A stretch of 64,000 bases of DNA, from NCBI GenBank assembly GCA_035606945.1, contig DATNDR010000086.1, positions 1-64,000 on the forward strand, written 5' to 3'. How positions within the stretch are numbered: the first letter of the stretch is position 1; the number at the start of each line of letters is the position of its first letter. A program made the translations under genes and the position numbers. Source of the DNA: GCA-003244245 sp035606945. Lineage in GTDB: Bacteria > Actinomycetota > Actinomycetes > Mycobacteriales > Pseudonocardiaceae. The notes beneath the pieces were generated by a model. That model made no database searches and was not told where the DNA came from. It saw only the letters and a list, made by a program, of their open reading frames with translations. Below, one piece after another: positions 1-8,684 of this stretch.

Positions 1-1
1 T

Positions 2-1009
2 GATGTCCTGCCGAGCCGCGGGTTAGGCGGCGCGCCCGTGCAGCCCCGGTTGCCGGAGACGGCGGCGGCGGTGGCCGAGCACGCCATCGGCGCCGCGGAT
101 GTCGCGGTGATCCGCTCGGTGCTCGCGCGCATCCCGACCCGAATCGGTACCCAGCAGCGGGTCCAGGTGGAAGCCGAGCTGGCTCGCCAGGCCCGCATCC
201 TGGATGCCGGGCAGCTGGCGGTGCTAGGCAAGCGCATGCTGGCCTACCTCGACCAGGACGGCCGGCCACCCAACGACACTCCCCAGACCCGGCGGTGGAT
301 GCGATTGCGCGACCGCGACGGCGGCTGCGAGCTGACCGGGTGGCTGGATTGGGAAGCCGCCGAGATCGTCCGATCCGCGCTCAGCCCGCTCGCCGCACCG
401 CGGCCGGCCACCGACGTCGAGATCGACCTGCGCACCACAGTGCAACGCGACGCCGACGCCCTGGTCGAACTCGCTCAGCGCGCGCTGACCGACGGTCAGT
501 TGCCCACCGAGGGCGGCGAACGCCCCCAGGTGGTGGTGACCGTGAGCCTGCCCGTGCTTCAGGGCCGGCTCGGCTCGGCGTCCCTGGCGCTAGGCGGCCC
601 GATCACCGCCGACCTCGCCCGGCGCATCGCCTGCGACGCCGAGATCATCCCAGTGGTGCTGGGATCCCGGGGTGAACCGCTGGATGTGGGACGGGCCAGC
701 CGCACCGTGCCCACCGCGATCCGCCGCGCCGTGGTGCTACGGGATGGCGGATGCGCCTATCCCGGGTGCGCCGTGCCGGCCCGGTGGTGCGACATCCATC
801 ACGTTATCGGGTGGGCCGACGGCGGCCCTACCAGCGTCGGCAACTGCGTGACCCTCTGCGGCCGACACCACCGACTCATCCACCACACCGACTGGCACAT
901 CGACATGACCGACGGCATTCCCCGATTCCACCCGCCACCCTGGCTCGGTGGACCCGCACGCCGCAACCCACTGCACACCACACCGGAACTCGTCCGAGTC
1001 CGCAAGTAA
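2..1009 (+). CDS. DUF222/HNH endonuclease family protein (13E12-repeat type), 5' end cut by the window
   Basis: The reading frame is open from base 2, so the GTG at 38 is probably internal and the true start lies outside the window. The visible part is the C-terminal half of the DUF222 domain followed by an HNH nuclease domain. The C-terminal third carries the pattern RDGGCAYPGC, then DIHHVIGW with ADGGPTSVGN, then LCGRHHRLIHH: two zinc-type cysteine pairs around an H-N-H core. This family is abundant and often multicopy in mycobacteria (13E12 repeat proteins) and is linked to mobile DNA, but its role is unproven. The family call is firm; the nuclease activity is inferred. Confidence 0.85.
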   Translation, partial: DVLPSRGLGGAPVQPRLPETAAAVAEHAIGAADVAVIRSVLARIPTRIGTQQRVQVEAELARQARILDAGQLAVLGKRMLAYLDQDGRPPNDTPQTRRWMRLRDRDGGCELTGWLDWEAAEIVRSALSPLAAPRPATDVEIDLRTTVQRDADALVELAQRALTDGQLPTEGGERPQVVVTVSLPVLQGRLGSASLALGGPITADLARRIACDAEIIPVVLGSRGEPLDVGRASRTVPTAIRRAVVLRDGGCAYPGCAVPARWCDIHHVIGWADGGPTSVGNCVTLCGRHHRLIHHTDWHIDMTDGIPRFHPPPWLGGPARRNPLHTTPELVRVRK

Positions 1010-1261
1010 CGGAAACTCGGGCTCGCCTTTCAGCGGATTGCGCCCGGCGAGGATGGGCCGCTGTGGGGTGTCCGGCAGAGCCTGAACTGGGTGGCGCGTG
1101 AGCGGGGACGCGATTGCGGTGCTGCACACCGTGGTGTGCGACTGGGATCTCTGATCAGCCGGTCATGCACGAAACCATCGAACAGCTGACGTTCTGGTTC
1201 GCCGCGGGCGATTAACAGGGACAGCGTTTCGGTATGGCGGCGGAGCAGGCGCAGCGATGAG

Positions 1262-1651
1262 CTAGATCCGGACGGCGCCGTCCGCGTCGAGTGCCCAGCC
1301 GGGGTTGTGGGCGACCTCCCAGACGTAGCCGTCCGGATCTGCGAATGCCCCGGACGTACCGCCCCAGTCCGTCCGAGCTGAAGGCCGCACGATGGTGCCA
1401 CCCGCCCGCTCAGCCTCGGCCAGTACGGCGCTGACCTCTTCCGGTGAGCGGACGTTGTGGGCAAGTTCGATTCCGGGAGCACCGTGACCACCGAGCGCGG
1501 TCCACAGACCGAAGACCATCCCGCCGGCTTGGAAGAAGCAGACCTCATCATCGGGCTGCTGGGCACCGCTCCAGCCGAGCGCTTCATAGAACGAGCGGGC
1601 TCGGGACAGATCGGTCACGCCGAGCGTCACCAGGCTGATGCGCTGATCCAC
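1262..1651 (-). CDS. VOC-family (glyoxalase/bleomycin-resistance fold) protein
   Basis: A small single-domain VOC protein of about 129 residues. It starts with the typical VDQRISLVTLGVTDL strand and the helix RARSFYEALGW, and later has ELAHNVRS and a closing FADPDGYVWEVAHNPG, the usual C-terminal metal-site strand. The GTG at 1651 was chosen over an upstream in-frame start because a GGGAGG ribosome binding site lies eight bases before it and because family members begin here. Substrate cannot be told: VOC members include lyases, dioxygenases and drug-binding proteins. No operon partner is evident. Confidence 0.8.
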   Translation of the reverse strand: MDQRISLVTLGVTDLSRARSFYEALGWSGAQQPDDEVCFFQAGGMVFGLWTALGGHGAPGIELAHNVRSPEEVSAVLAEAERAGGTIVRPSARTDWGGTSGAFADPDGYVWEVAHNPGWALDADGAVRI

Positions 1652-1793
1652 GGGAACAGCCTCCCAGATCCGGCGATCAGCACGGGCTTCTATGACGCGC
1701 TCCACGTCGCCCTCGCCGCCCGGCTCGGACTGAGCCGAGCACCAGGATTGCCGTGCGAGACCGAACTCGCCTAAAAACCGCCTCGACGGGTGA

Positions 1794-2780
1794 TCATTCT
1801 GAGCCGATGCGGTCGCGGAGATGCGCCAGGGTCTGGCGCAGGACGCGCGAGACGTGCATCTGCGAGATGCCGACCTGTTCGGCGATCTGGGTTTGGGTCT
1901 GCTGGTGGAAGAACCGCAGCATGAGGATCGTGCGATCGCGGGACGTGAGCTCGGCCAGCACTGGACGTAGCGTCTCGCGATAGTCGATCAGCGCCATCTC
2001 CGTGTCCAAGGCACCGATGAACTCGCCCAGCGTCGCGGTGCCCTCCCCGCAGCCGAGCATCTCATCCAGCGACGAGCTGCGATACGCCTCCCCGGCTTGC
2101 AGGCCCTGGATCACCTCAGAGACTGGCACGCTCAGCCGGCCGGCGATCTCGCTGGGCCGGGGAGCCCGCCCCAACTGCTGGGACAGCTCTGCCAACGCAC
2201 CCCTGATGGCCAGATTCAGGTCCTTGAGCCGGCGCGGCACCCTCGTAGCCCAGCCGTGGTCGCGGAAGTACCGGCGGACTTCGCCGGTAATCGTCGGGAC
2301 CGCGAAAGACAGGAAGTTCGAGCCGCGGGAGGGCTCGAAGCGGTCCACCGCATTGATCAGGCCGACGGTGGCGACCTGCACCAGGTCCTCCAGCGGTTCA
2401 CCGCGACCGGCGAAGCGGCGGGCTATGTGTTCAGCGACCGGGAGATAGCCATTGATCAGCTGATCGCGCCACCGCCGCCGGTCCGGATCGTCGGGCTCGA
2501 GTTCGGCATACCGGCGCTGCAGCGGGATGAGATGCGCGTACTCATCGTGCTCGGCCTCCGCCGGCTGCACCGACGGTTGCGTGGCTGCGGCACTGTCGTC
2601 GGACAGCCCACCAGCAACCGGAAGATCGACGGGCTGGATCACCGTGGCGCAGCTGGTGGCGGCGAATTGCGCGGTCATGTCGCCGGCAATCGATGGCCCG
2701 CTCACCTCGGCGCTCCTCCGGTGCCGATCAACCAGCACCCCATCCACGGCGCGCGGCAGCGCCCCAGTGTCGGTCGACAT
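1794..2780 (-). CDS. sigF: SigF/SigB-type alternative RNA polymerase sigma factor
   Basis: A group 3 sigma-70 protein of 328 residues. Region 2 is seen in LINGYLPVAEHIARRF, EDLVQVATVGLINAVDRF and NFLSFAVPTITGEVRRYFRDH; region 3 in the RAPRPSEIAGRLSVP segment; the region 4 helix-turn-helix in TQTQIAEQVGISQMHVSRVL. The start at 2780 has GGGGAG just upstream. About 80 residues of low-complexity sequence precede region 2, longer than M. tuberculosis SigF (about 260 residues). M. tuberculosis sigF sits beside its anti-sigma gene; none is seen here, so this may be an orphan paralogue rather than the canonical sigF. The family is certain, the exact orthologue is not. Confidence 0.85.
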   Translation of the reverse strand: MSTDTGALPRAVDGVLVDRHRRSAEVSGPSIAGDMTAQFAATSCATVIQPVDLPVAGGLSDDSAAATQPSVQPAEAEHDEYAHLIPLQRRYAELEPDDPDRRRWRDQLINGYLPVAEHIARRFAGRGEPLEDLVQVATVGLINAVDRFEPSRGSNFLSFAVPTITGEVRRYFRDHGWATRVPRRLKDLNLAIRGALAELSQQLGRAPRPSEIAGRLSVPVSEVIQGLQAGEAYRSSSLDEMLGCGEGTATLGEFIGALDTEMALIDYRETLRPVLAELTSRDRTILMLRFFHQQTQTQIAEQVGISQMHVSRVLRQTLAHLRDRIGSE

Positions 2781-3201
2781 CTTTCTCCCCGCCCCTCGAC
2801 TACGGAGTCGGTCCAGGGCCGGCGCGCGGCGCAGCAGCCCAGAACCCAGCGAACTGTCGGGCGACCGTCCGGTCGCTCAATGCTGATTCAGGGCGATATC
2901 CGTTACTTTCGGACCGCCCGGCTCGCCGTGGCGGGAGGGTGAGATTGCCGGTGCGGAGGTGACACGGCAGCCTGCAGGGTGGGAATGCGGGAGAACGTGC
3001 CCGGCTCGAGTCCGCGCCGTGGCATGGACAACCGTGGCTCAGTCGAGATCATGTTCTCGCTCCTTCCTCAGGGTCGGGCGAGGGCCCGAACGGCGGATGG
3101 CGCCTTACCGGGCTCGCTCCAATGGGGTCGACCACCGGCACGAGTGCTAAACAAGGACCTCAGTGACACGTATCACACGGGATCCGCCGGCCAGGCAGAT
3201 G
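2781..3201. other. Intergenic stretch with no convincing gene
   Basis: About 420 bases upstream of the sigma factor. The open frames here lack family-like sequence and ribosome binding sites. It should contain the sigma-factor promoter, but no clear element could be assigned. Confidence 0.5.
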
Positions 3202-3354
3202 TCAAAATGCGTGAGGTAATGCGTACACATATCCAGTGGGCAGCACACCGAGGTTGAACGCGGCTTCGGTGTCGCCGGCTTCGGCGGCGGCACCCCAGAT
3301 GGATTGCGCCTCATTCAGAGCGCCAGAACTCCACCAGCTACCCGGCCGCCTCAT
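3202..3354 (-). pseudogene. Relic of a Sel1/TPR-repeat protein
   Basis: A 50-codon minus-strand frame reads ...NEAQSIWGAAAEAGDTEAAF followed by NLGVL. This matches the Sel1-like repeat pattern (W..AA.AGD..A.FNLGVL) found in longer tetratricopeptide proteins. Only one repeat is left and the frame ends at a TGA soon after. Its 5' end overlaps the 3' end of the orfA-like gene in another frame, so it is best read as the broken remainder of a larger gene. It is too short for family scoring by eye to be secure. Confidence 0.4.
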
Positions 3355-3547
3355 ACGGATCGGTCTCGTCAATCGGTTGCAATTCGGCTTGATCCACCCA
3401 CTCGCGCAGGGTGCGCAGCGGCATGCTCAACAGATCGGCGACCCGCTCGACCGCGTCGGACTGATCAACGCCCTCATCGTGAATCTCGCCGACCATCCGC
3501 AGGGCGTGCCGCCGAAACTCGTCAGAGTATTTCTTGGACGCCGCCAT
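3338..3547 (-). mobile_element. IS3-type transposase orfA-like helix-turn-helix protein, orphan fragment
   Basis: A 69-residue frame from the ATG at 3547: MAASKKYSDEFRRHALRMV, then AVERVADLLSMPLRTLREWV and DQAEL. This is the N-terminal helix-turn-helix of IS3-family OrfA (the K.YS.EFR..A...V signature). No OrfB with a DDE domain follows, and no terminal inverted repeats were recognised, so it is a remnant or a solo HTH gene. A longer upstream extension of the frame was rejected because homology begins at MAASKKYS. Confidence 0.7.
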
Positions 3548-3578
3548 GATCTGCATTCTCGCAGACCCGCGCGTCGGC

Positions 3579-4001
3579 TCAATCCGCGCAGCTCCTGGTG
3601 ATCTTCTCGATCTCGGCGTCGATGTCGACCGCCATGCCTTCGCTACCCAGTGGCACCAGATCAATGGTGGCTTGGACGAACTGCCGCAGCAGGTCGCGGT
3701 CCACTTCGAGCAGGGCGTGCCCGTCGGGTGAACAAATCTCGACCAGCGTCACGTCCCATTCACCCATGGTGGCCGGTCGCACCCGCACGTCACCGATTCC
3801 GGCGGGTTCGGACAACCCTTCCACCAACAGCTCCCGGGCCAGCACCCAGTCGACGAATCGATTGCCGCGGGTCTGGATTTCGATGGTCACCGCATACGGA
3901 TCGTCAGCGCAGTAGCTCCACCGGGTCACCACGGGTGCCGCGGCTTCGTGCAGCAACGCGAACATGTCGTGGGCAACCGCCGCACCGCTGTAGCTGGTCA
4001 T
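3579..4001 (-). CDS. SsgA-family sporulation/cell-division regulator
   Basis: A 140-residue protein matching SsgA-like proteins over its length: PVVTRWSYCADDPYAVTIEI, then VDWVLARELLVEGLSEPAG, GDVRVRP, and a C-terminal DLLRQFVQATIDLVPLGSE. In Streptomyces these proteins position septa and recruit FtsZ through SsgB during sporulation. Mycobacteria do not form Streptomyces-type spores, so a role in septum or cell-wall control is inference only. A purine-rich GGAGAGG lies upstream of the ATG. It stands alone between the orfA remnant and an acyl-CoA dehydrogenase gene, so context does not help. Confidence 0.8.
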   Translation of the reverse strand: MTSYSGAAVAHDMFALLHEAAAPVVTRWSYCADDPYAVTIEIQTRGNRFVDWVLARELLVEGLSEPAGIGDVRVRPATMGEWDVTLVEICSPDGHALLEVDRDLLRQFVQATIDLVPLGSEGMAVDIDAEIEKITRSCAD

Positions 4002-4153
4002 CTCGGGCCGCCTCTCCGTGCTGGGTGGGAGTCGAACTGGTCACCGGAGTTCAACCGGTCACTGAACACATCGCGGAACGAGACCGGTACGTACCATCCA
4101 GCCGCGGTATTCACCCCAAGTGATGTACCCGGGTCGGGTGACCTCAACCGGCC

Positions 4154-5302
4154 TCACAAGCCCAGTGACCGGCCGATTACTTCTTTCATGATCTCAGTGG
4201 TGCCGCCGTAGATCCGGGTGACGCGGGCATCGGCGAAGGCCCGGCTGATGGGATGTTCGAGCATGTAGCCGTAACCACCATGCAGCTGCAGGCACGCGTC
4301 CACCACCCGGCCCTGGAGTTCGGTGCACCACCACTTGGCCTTGGCCGCGTCAGCGGCGGTCAGCTCGCCGTCGTTGAGGGCCTCGATACAGCGGTCGGTG
4401 AAGGTCTGCGCGATGTCGATCTCGGTGACCATCTCAGCCAGCCGGAACCTGGTGTTCTGGAATGATCCGATCGGCGCACCGAATGCGGTGCGGTCCTTGA
4501 CGTAGGACAGCGTCATGTCCAGCGCTGTCCGGGCTGCGGCCACCGCGGCGACGGCCATCGACAGCCGTTCCTGGGGCAGCCGGTCCACCAGGTGCGCGAA
4601 GCCGCGGCCCTGGGTGCCGAGCAGGTTGGCCACCGGCACCTCGACGTCGTGGAAGAACAGCTCAGCGGTGTCCTGCGCGTGCTGACCGAGCTTGGCCAGG
4701 TTGCGACCGCGCTCGAAGCCGTCCATCCCGCGTTCGACGACGAGCAGGCTCATGCCGCTGTGTCGTTCCTGGGGGTCGGTCTTCACCGCGGTAATGATCA
4801 GATCGGCGTTGATCCCGCTGCTGACGAACGTCTTCGATCCGTTGACCAGGTAATGGTCGCCGCGGCGCACCGCGGTGGTGGCCATCCCCGCCAGATCCGA
4901 ACCCATCCCCGGTTCGGACATCGCGATCGCCGTGATCAGCTCCCCGGAAGCGATTCCCGGCAGCCACCGGCTGCGCTGCTCATCGGTGGCCAGGTCCAGG
5001 AAGTAGGGCAGGCAGATATCGTTGTGCAGGGTCAGCCCGAGACCCGCGCCGGCGGCTCCGGCATGCATGATCTCCTCGCCGAGGACCGCATTGAATCGGA
5101 AATCGGATACCCCGCCGCCGCCGAATTCCTCCGGGATCGCCATTCCGAGAAATCCAGCCGCGCCGGCGGTGGTGAACAACTCTCGCGGCACGATTCCCTG
5201 GATTTCCCACTCTTCCAGGTGGGGCGTCATCTCCTTGGCCAGAAATGCGCGAACGCTCTCCCGGAAGGCCTGATGATCAGCATCGAACAACTGGCGGCGC
5301 AT
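4154..5302 (-). CDS. Acyl-CoA dehydrogenase (FadE family)
   Basis: A flavoprotein of about 382 residues predicted to catalyse the first, FAD-dependent step of acyl-CoA beta-oxidation or a related short/branched-chain acyl-CoA oxidation. The FAD/substrate segment AIAMSEPGMGSDLAGMATTA, the middle beta-domain (HYLVNGSKTFVSSG) and the C-terminal QLHGGYGYMLEHPISRAFAD and RIYGGTTEIMKEVIGRSL motifs are all present. The catalytic-base region is intact at GGTTEIMKE. Homology begins at MRRQLFDADHQAFRESVRAF, so the ATG at 5302 is preferred although no strong ribosome binding site precedes it. Which FadE paralogue this is cannot be told. Confidence 0.88.
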   Translation of the reverse strand: MRRQLFDADHQAFRESVRAFLAKEMTPHLEEWEIQGIVPRELFTTAGAAGFLGMAIPEEFGGGGVSDFRFNAVLGEEIMHAGAAGAGLGLTLHNDICLPYFLDLATDEQRSRWLPGIASGELITAIAMSEPGMGSDLAGMATTAVRRGDHYLVNGSKTFVSSGINADLIITAVKTDPQERHSGMSLLVVERGMDGFERGRNLAKLGQHAQDTAELFFHDVEVPVANLLGTQGRGFAHLVDRLPQERLSMAVAAVAAARTALDMTLSYVKDRTAFGAPIGSFQNTRFRLAEMVTEIDIAQTFTDRCIEALNDGELTAADAAKAKWWCTELQGRVVDACLQLHGGYGYMLEHPISRAFADARVTRIYGGTTEIMKEVIGRSLGL

Positions 5303-5336
5303 AGCCCGATTGTCCACCGCCACCGGGCACCGCCGA

Positions 5337-7319
5337 TCAACGGGCTCGGCAGTCGTACAGCGTGCCCGCGCGGCCGGCACCGCCGTAGCCGGCGGGATCG
5401 ACGGCGGTGCAGTGCTGCTGCACCCACTGGGTGCGCTGGGTGGATACCCCGCCCCGGCCGCCCCTGCCAGTCATGCCACGAGCCCCATCGAGCACGAACC
5501 GGAGCCGGCTCTGCTGCACCCACTGCGCCAGCGTCGCGACGGTCGGCGCGGGGTCCTGCCCGCTGAAACCACCCATCCCCACGACCGTGGCGTCGCTGTG
5601 GATGAGGAACGGTTCGGCAGCCATCGCCCCGCCCTGAACGGCCAGGACGATCGGCGCGCCAGCGGAGTTCGCCACCGCGTAGGTCAGGATCTGGCGCTGG
5701 TCAGCGGCCAGATCACCGGCCCTGCCACCGCCCATGCCACCGCGGAACTGCGCGGGCAGATCCCGCCGGACCGGACCGAACCTGGCGGCCCCGAAGGCGG
5801 AGCGCGGCGGGCCGGCTTGCGCCATCGCGCCGCCACCGGAGGCGAACGCCGTGGCCGCTGACCACACCGCAGGGGCGAGCAGCAGCGTGACCACGCCGAA
5901 CGCCCCGGCTGCCCGCGTCAGTCGCGTAGACCACAGCTGGCCTTTGCGGGCCACCACCAGCAGCACCACCGCGACTACCCCGACGCCGGCGACGGCGTCA
6001 CGCAACCAGCCGTGCCAGGACAGATCCCGCGACACCAGCACCCACGCCCACACAGCGGTCAGCGTCACGGCCGCGGGCAGCAGCAGCCACTGGTAGCCGC
6101 CCGGCCGGCGGTAGCCGCGCCACATCGCGGCGACCCCGGCGGCGGTCACCGCCGCGACGGCCGGTGCCATCTCGGTCGTGTAGTACGGGTGGAACCCGCC
6201 CTTGGCGACGCTGAGTACCAGGCCCACCAGCAGCAGCCAGCTACCCCACAGCAACCAGCCCGCGCGGCTTTCCCGCGTCCCGGGCCAACGGTGGCGGATC
6301 CCCGCGATCGCCACCGAAACCACGATCAGCAGGCTCAACGGCAGCAGCCAGCTGATCTGACCGCCGACCTGCGCGCCGAACAACCGGGTGAGGCCCGACG
6401 CGCCGCCAAATCCATCGCGGGCGCCGCCGGCCAGTGCCCGCCCCGTTTCCCGGCCGAGGATGCGGCCCAGGCCGTTGTAGCCGATCACCAGATTGAGCAC
6501 CGAGCCGTCGGTGCTGCCGCCGATGTAGGGCTTGGGGGCGGGCCAGAGACTGACCAGCGCGACCCACCACATTGAGCTGGCCAGCAGCACCGCGCCGGCG
6601 CCGAGCAGATCGAGCACCCGCCGACGCACCGGCGCCGCCGATCCGACCAGGTAGGCCAGCGCGAACGCCGGAACCACGATCCAGGCTTGCAGCATCTTGG
6701 TGACGAAGCCCAGGCCGAGGAACATCGCCGCCAGCAGCAGCCAGCGGGTCGCGCGGCGGGGTGATCTCCCGGGCTGCGGCCCGGGAGACACGGACCGGGT
6801 GAACGCATACGCCGCAGCCACCAGCAGCAGCACCATCAGCGTGTCGGGGTTGGTGTCCCGGTTGATCGCCACGGTGACCGGGGTCAGGGCGAAGACCAGT
6901 GCGGCCAGCAGCGCCACCGGCTCGCCTGCCCACAGTCGCACCGTGCGATGCAGCAAGAGGACCGCCGCGACTCCCTCGGCGACCTGGGGCAGCAGCAGTG
7001 ACCACCCGTGGTAGCCGAAGATCGCAGCGGAGATCACCATCGGCCAGAACGCCATCGGCGGCTTGTCCACGGTGACCACGCCCACCGGGTCGAAGGAACC
7101 GAAGACGAAGTTGGTGAAATTCACCGACATCGACTTCACCGCAGCCGAGTAATACGGATTCCCCCACCCACTGGCCCACATCCCCCACCCGTACAGCACG
7201 CCCGCGAGTACACACACGCCCCACACCGCATTCCGCGGGCTCAGCAGGGTGAAAGCAGGTCGGATAACCCCGCTGAGCCCGCTGGATGCGGCGGACTCCG
7301 GAGGCGCGGTGGCGGTCAT
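5337..7319 (-). CDS. GT39/ArnT-like polytopic membrane glycosyltransferase
   Basis: A 660-residue integral membrane protein of the GT-C fold. It has about a dozen hydrophobic segments and family marks near the N-terminus: GNPYYSAAVKSM, TVDKPPMAFWPM and INRDTNPDTLM. Such enzymes transfer a sugar from a polyprenyl-phosphate donor to an extracytoplasmic acceptor. The C-terminal 200 residues form a Gly-rich extracellular tail. The ATG at 7319 overlaps the stop of the upstream GT2-GtrA gene (ATGA), which fixes the start and points to translational coupling: the GT2 would make the polyprenyl-linked sugar and this protein would use it. A much longer upstream frame is only a shadow. Confidence 0.85.
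   Translation of the reverse strand: MTATAPPESAASSGLSGVIRPAFTLLSPRNAVWGVCVLAGVLYGWGMWASGWGNPYYSAAVKSMSVNFTNFVFGSFDPVGVVTVDKPPMAFWPMVISAAIFGYHGWSLLLPQVAEGVAAVLLLHRTVRLWAGEPVALLAALVFALTPVTVAINRDTNPDTLMVLLLVAAAYAFTRSVSPGPQPGRSPRRATRWLLLAAMFLGLGFVTKMLQAWIVVPAFALAYLVGSAAPVRRRVLDLLGAGAVLLASSMWWVALVSLWPAPKPYIGGSTDGSVLNLVIGYNGLGRILGRETGRALAGGARDGFGGASGLTRLFGAQVGGQISWLLPLSLLIVVSVAIAGIRHRWPGTRESRAGWLLWGSWLLLVGLVLSVAKGGFHPYYTTEMAPAVAAVTAAGVAAMWRGYRRPGGYQWLLLPAAVTLTAVWAWVLVSRDLSWHGWLRDAVAGVGVVAVVLLVVARKGQLWSTRLTRAAGAFGVVTLLLAPAVWSAATAFASGGGAMAQAGPPRSAFGAARFGPVRRDLPAQFRGGMGGGRAGDLAADQRQILTYAVANSAGAPIVLAVQGGAMAAEPFLIHSDATVVGMGGFSGQDPAPTVATLAQWVQQSRLRFVLDGARGMTGRGGRGGVSTQRTQWVQQHCTAVDPAGYGGAGRAGTLYDCRAR
7259..7290 (+). 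repeat. Copy A of a short dispersed repeat (GTCGGATAAC...GCTGAGCCCGCTG)
   Basis: About 32 bases that closely match a stretch at 23892-23924, sharing GTCG.ATAAC.CCGCTGAGCCCGCTG. It lies near the N-terminal coding end of the GT39 gene, where the minus strand reads SGLSGVIRP. A shorter partial match lies at 31257. Confidence 0.4.
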
Positions 7320-8557
7320 GACGGGAAGACCCATCGGCGCAGCAGGAGGAAGCGGGCGGCGGTGCCGACGACGGACGCGGCCAGGAGCGCGGCGACTTCC
7401 AGCCAGCGGGAGGGGTGGGCGACCGCGACTTGCAACACCAACAGGGCACCCGAGGTCAGTGCGTAGTACAACGCGAAGACCGCCAGTCCCCGCAGGTGCA
7501 CGCCCTGCCGGGCAGCACCTGTTCCAGCGAAGGTCAGCCGTCGGTTCGCCTCGGTGTTCAGCAGGTTCACCGCCACCAGCGCAAGCAGGTTGGCCACCAG
7601 CGGCGGCGCCCACGACCGCAACAGCGCGTACAGCACGGCGGTCGCCGCCGTGGAAGCCAGGCCGATCAACCCGAACGCGGTCAGCTGCCACAGCAACCCG
7701 CCGCCCCGCGCCGCGAGCACCGCATCCGGATGCGCGGGACGGGGCGCCGGCCGCTGCGGCAGGTCCGCCACCCGCGCCGCACCGGTCACCTTGGCCCGAC
7801 CTACCCGCACCAGTCCGCGGACGTCCCCCACGACCGTCGACCATATCCGGACCCGGCTGTCGGCATCTTCCACCCAGTCGACCGGCACCTCGTGCACCCG
7901 CAACCCGTTGTGCTCGGCGAGCAGCAGTAACTCGGTGTCGAAAAACCATCCGTCGTCGTGCACATGCGCCAGCAGCGGGCGGATCACCTCGGCACGGGCC
8001 GCCTTGAACCCGCACTGCGCGTCGGAGAACCGGGAGCCGTGGGTGAGCCGAATCATCAGGTTGTAGCAGCGGGAGATCACCTCACGGCGGGCGCTGCGCA
8101 CGGTGCGCGCCCCGGGCGCGAGCCGGGAGCCGATCGCGATGTCGGAATGACCGTTGATCAGCGGGACGACCAGCGGGAGCAGCGCATCCAGGCTGGTGGA
8201 CAGGTCGACGTCGAGGTACACCACGACGTCGGCATCGCTGTAGGCCCAGGCGGTGCGCAGGGCGTGCCCGCGTCCCTTGCGATCCAGATGCAGTACCCGT
8301 ATCCGATCGTCGGCCGCGGCAAGTTCCCCGGCCACCTGCAGCACGCCATCGGTGCTGGCATTGTCCACCACAGTGATCGTCCAATCGAAAGGAAACTGAT
8401 CACGCAGGTAAGACCGCAACACCTGCAGGCAACCGGGCAGCGCGCGTTCCTCGTTGTATACCGGCACCACCACATCCACCGTGGCGGTCTGTTTGACCGA
8501 CCACCGTGCGGTGGGGGTGCCCTGGCGTTCGTCTAGTACCGGACCCCTGATCTCCAT
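7316..8557 (-). CDS. Bifunctional GT2 (dolichyl-phosphate-sugar synthase type) and GtrA-domain protein
   Basis: Residues 25 to 240 are a GT2 catalytic domain (VDVVVPVYNEERALPGCL, DNASTDG, YLDVDLSTSLDALLPLV with the DxD-type metal site, IGSRL, SDAQCGFKA, WFFDTELL). From about residue 285 four hydrophobic segments form a GtrA-like domain (LTAFGLIGLASTAATAVLY...EANRRLTF). The family makes polyprenyl-phosphate-linked hexose on the inner membrane face and moves it to the outer face. The stop overlaps the start of the GT39 gene downstream, so the two form a donor-synthase/transferase pair. The sugar and the acceptor are unknown. Confidence 0.87.
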   Translation of the reverse strand: MEIRGPVLDERQGTPTARWSVKQTATVDVVVPVYNEERALPGCLQVLRSYLRDQFPFDWTITVVDNASTDGVLQVAGELAAADDRIRVLHLDRKGRGHALRTAWAYSDADVVVYLDVDLSTSLDALLPLVVPLINGHSDIAIGSRLAPGARTVRSARREVISRCYNLMIRLTHGSRFSDAQCGFKAARAEVIRPLLAHVHDDGWFFDTELLLLAEHNGLRVHEVPVDWVEDADSRVRIWSTVVGDVRGLVRVGRAKVTGAARVADLPQRPAPRPAHPDAVLAARGGGLLWQLTAFGLIGLASTAATAVLYALLRSWAPPLVANLLALVAVNLLNTEANRRLTFAGTGAARQGVHLRGLAVFALYYALTSGALLVLQVAVAHPSRWLEVAALLAASVVGTAARFLLLRRWVFPS

Positions 8558-8643
8558 GGCCTAGTTATCGCCGGGCGACGTGCGAGCAACCTGCACGGAA
8601 CCTCAAAGTTGCCTGGGAACGCGCAGCCGGCGCCCCGCTCCCG

Positions 8644-8658
8644 CTCTCCATGTCGGGG
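8644..8658 (+). repeat. Half copy of the TCTCCAT intergenic palindrome family
   Basis: CTCTCCATGTCGGGG here matches the right half of the palindrome near 52251 (14 of 15 bases). It is in the gap between the response regulator and the GT2-GtrA gene. The left half is missing. Confidence 0.35.
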
Positions 8659-8684
8659 TTTAGAGTTCGGGGTTTGGGAGCGTT

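Noticed and set aside
2979..3257. A 92-codon plus-strand frame upstream of the orfA remnant
   Set aside because: No ribosome site, no family-like sequence and biased composition.
5337..8015. A single 892-codon frame covering the GT39 gene and upstream sequence
   Set aside because: The part before 7319 is Arg/Gly-rich shadow of the GT2-GtrA gene; the ATGA overlap and membrane homology place the start at 7319.
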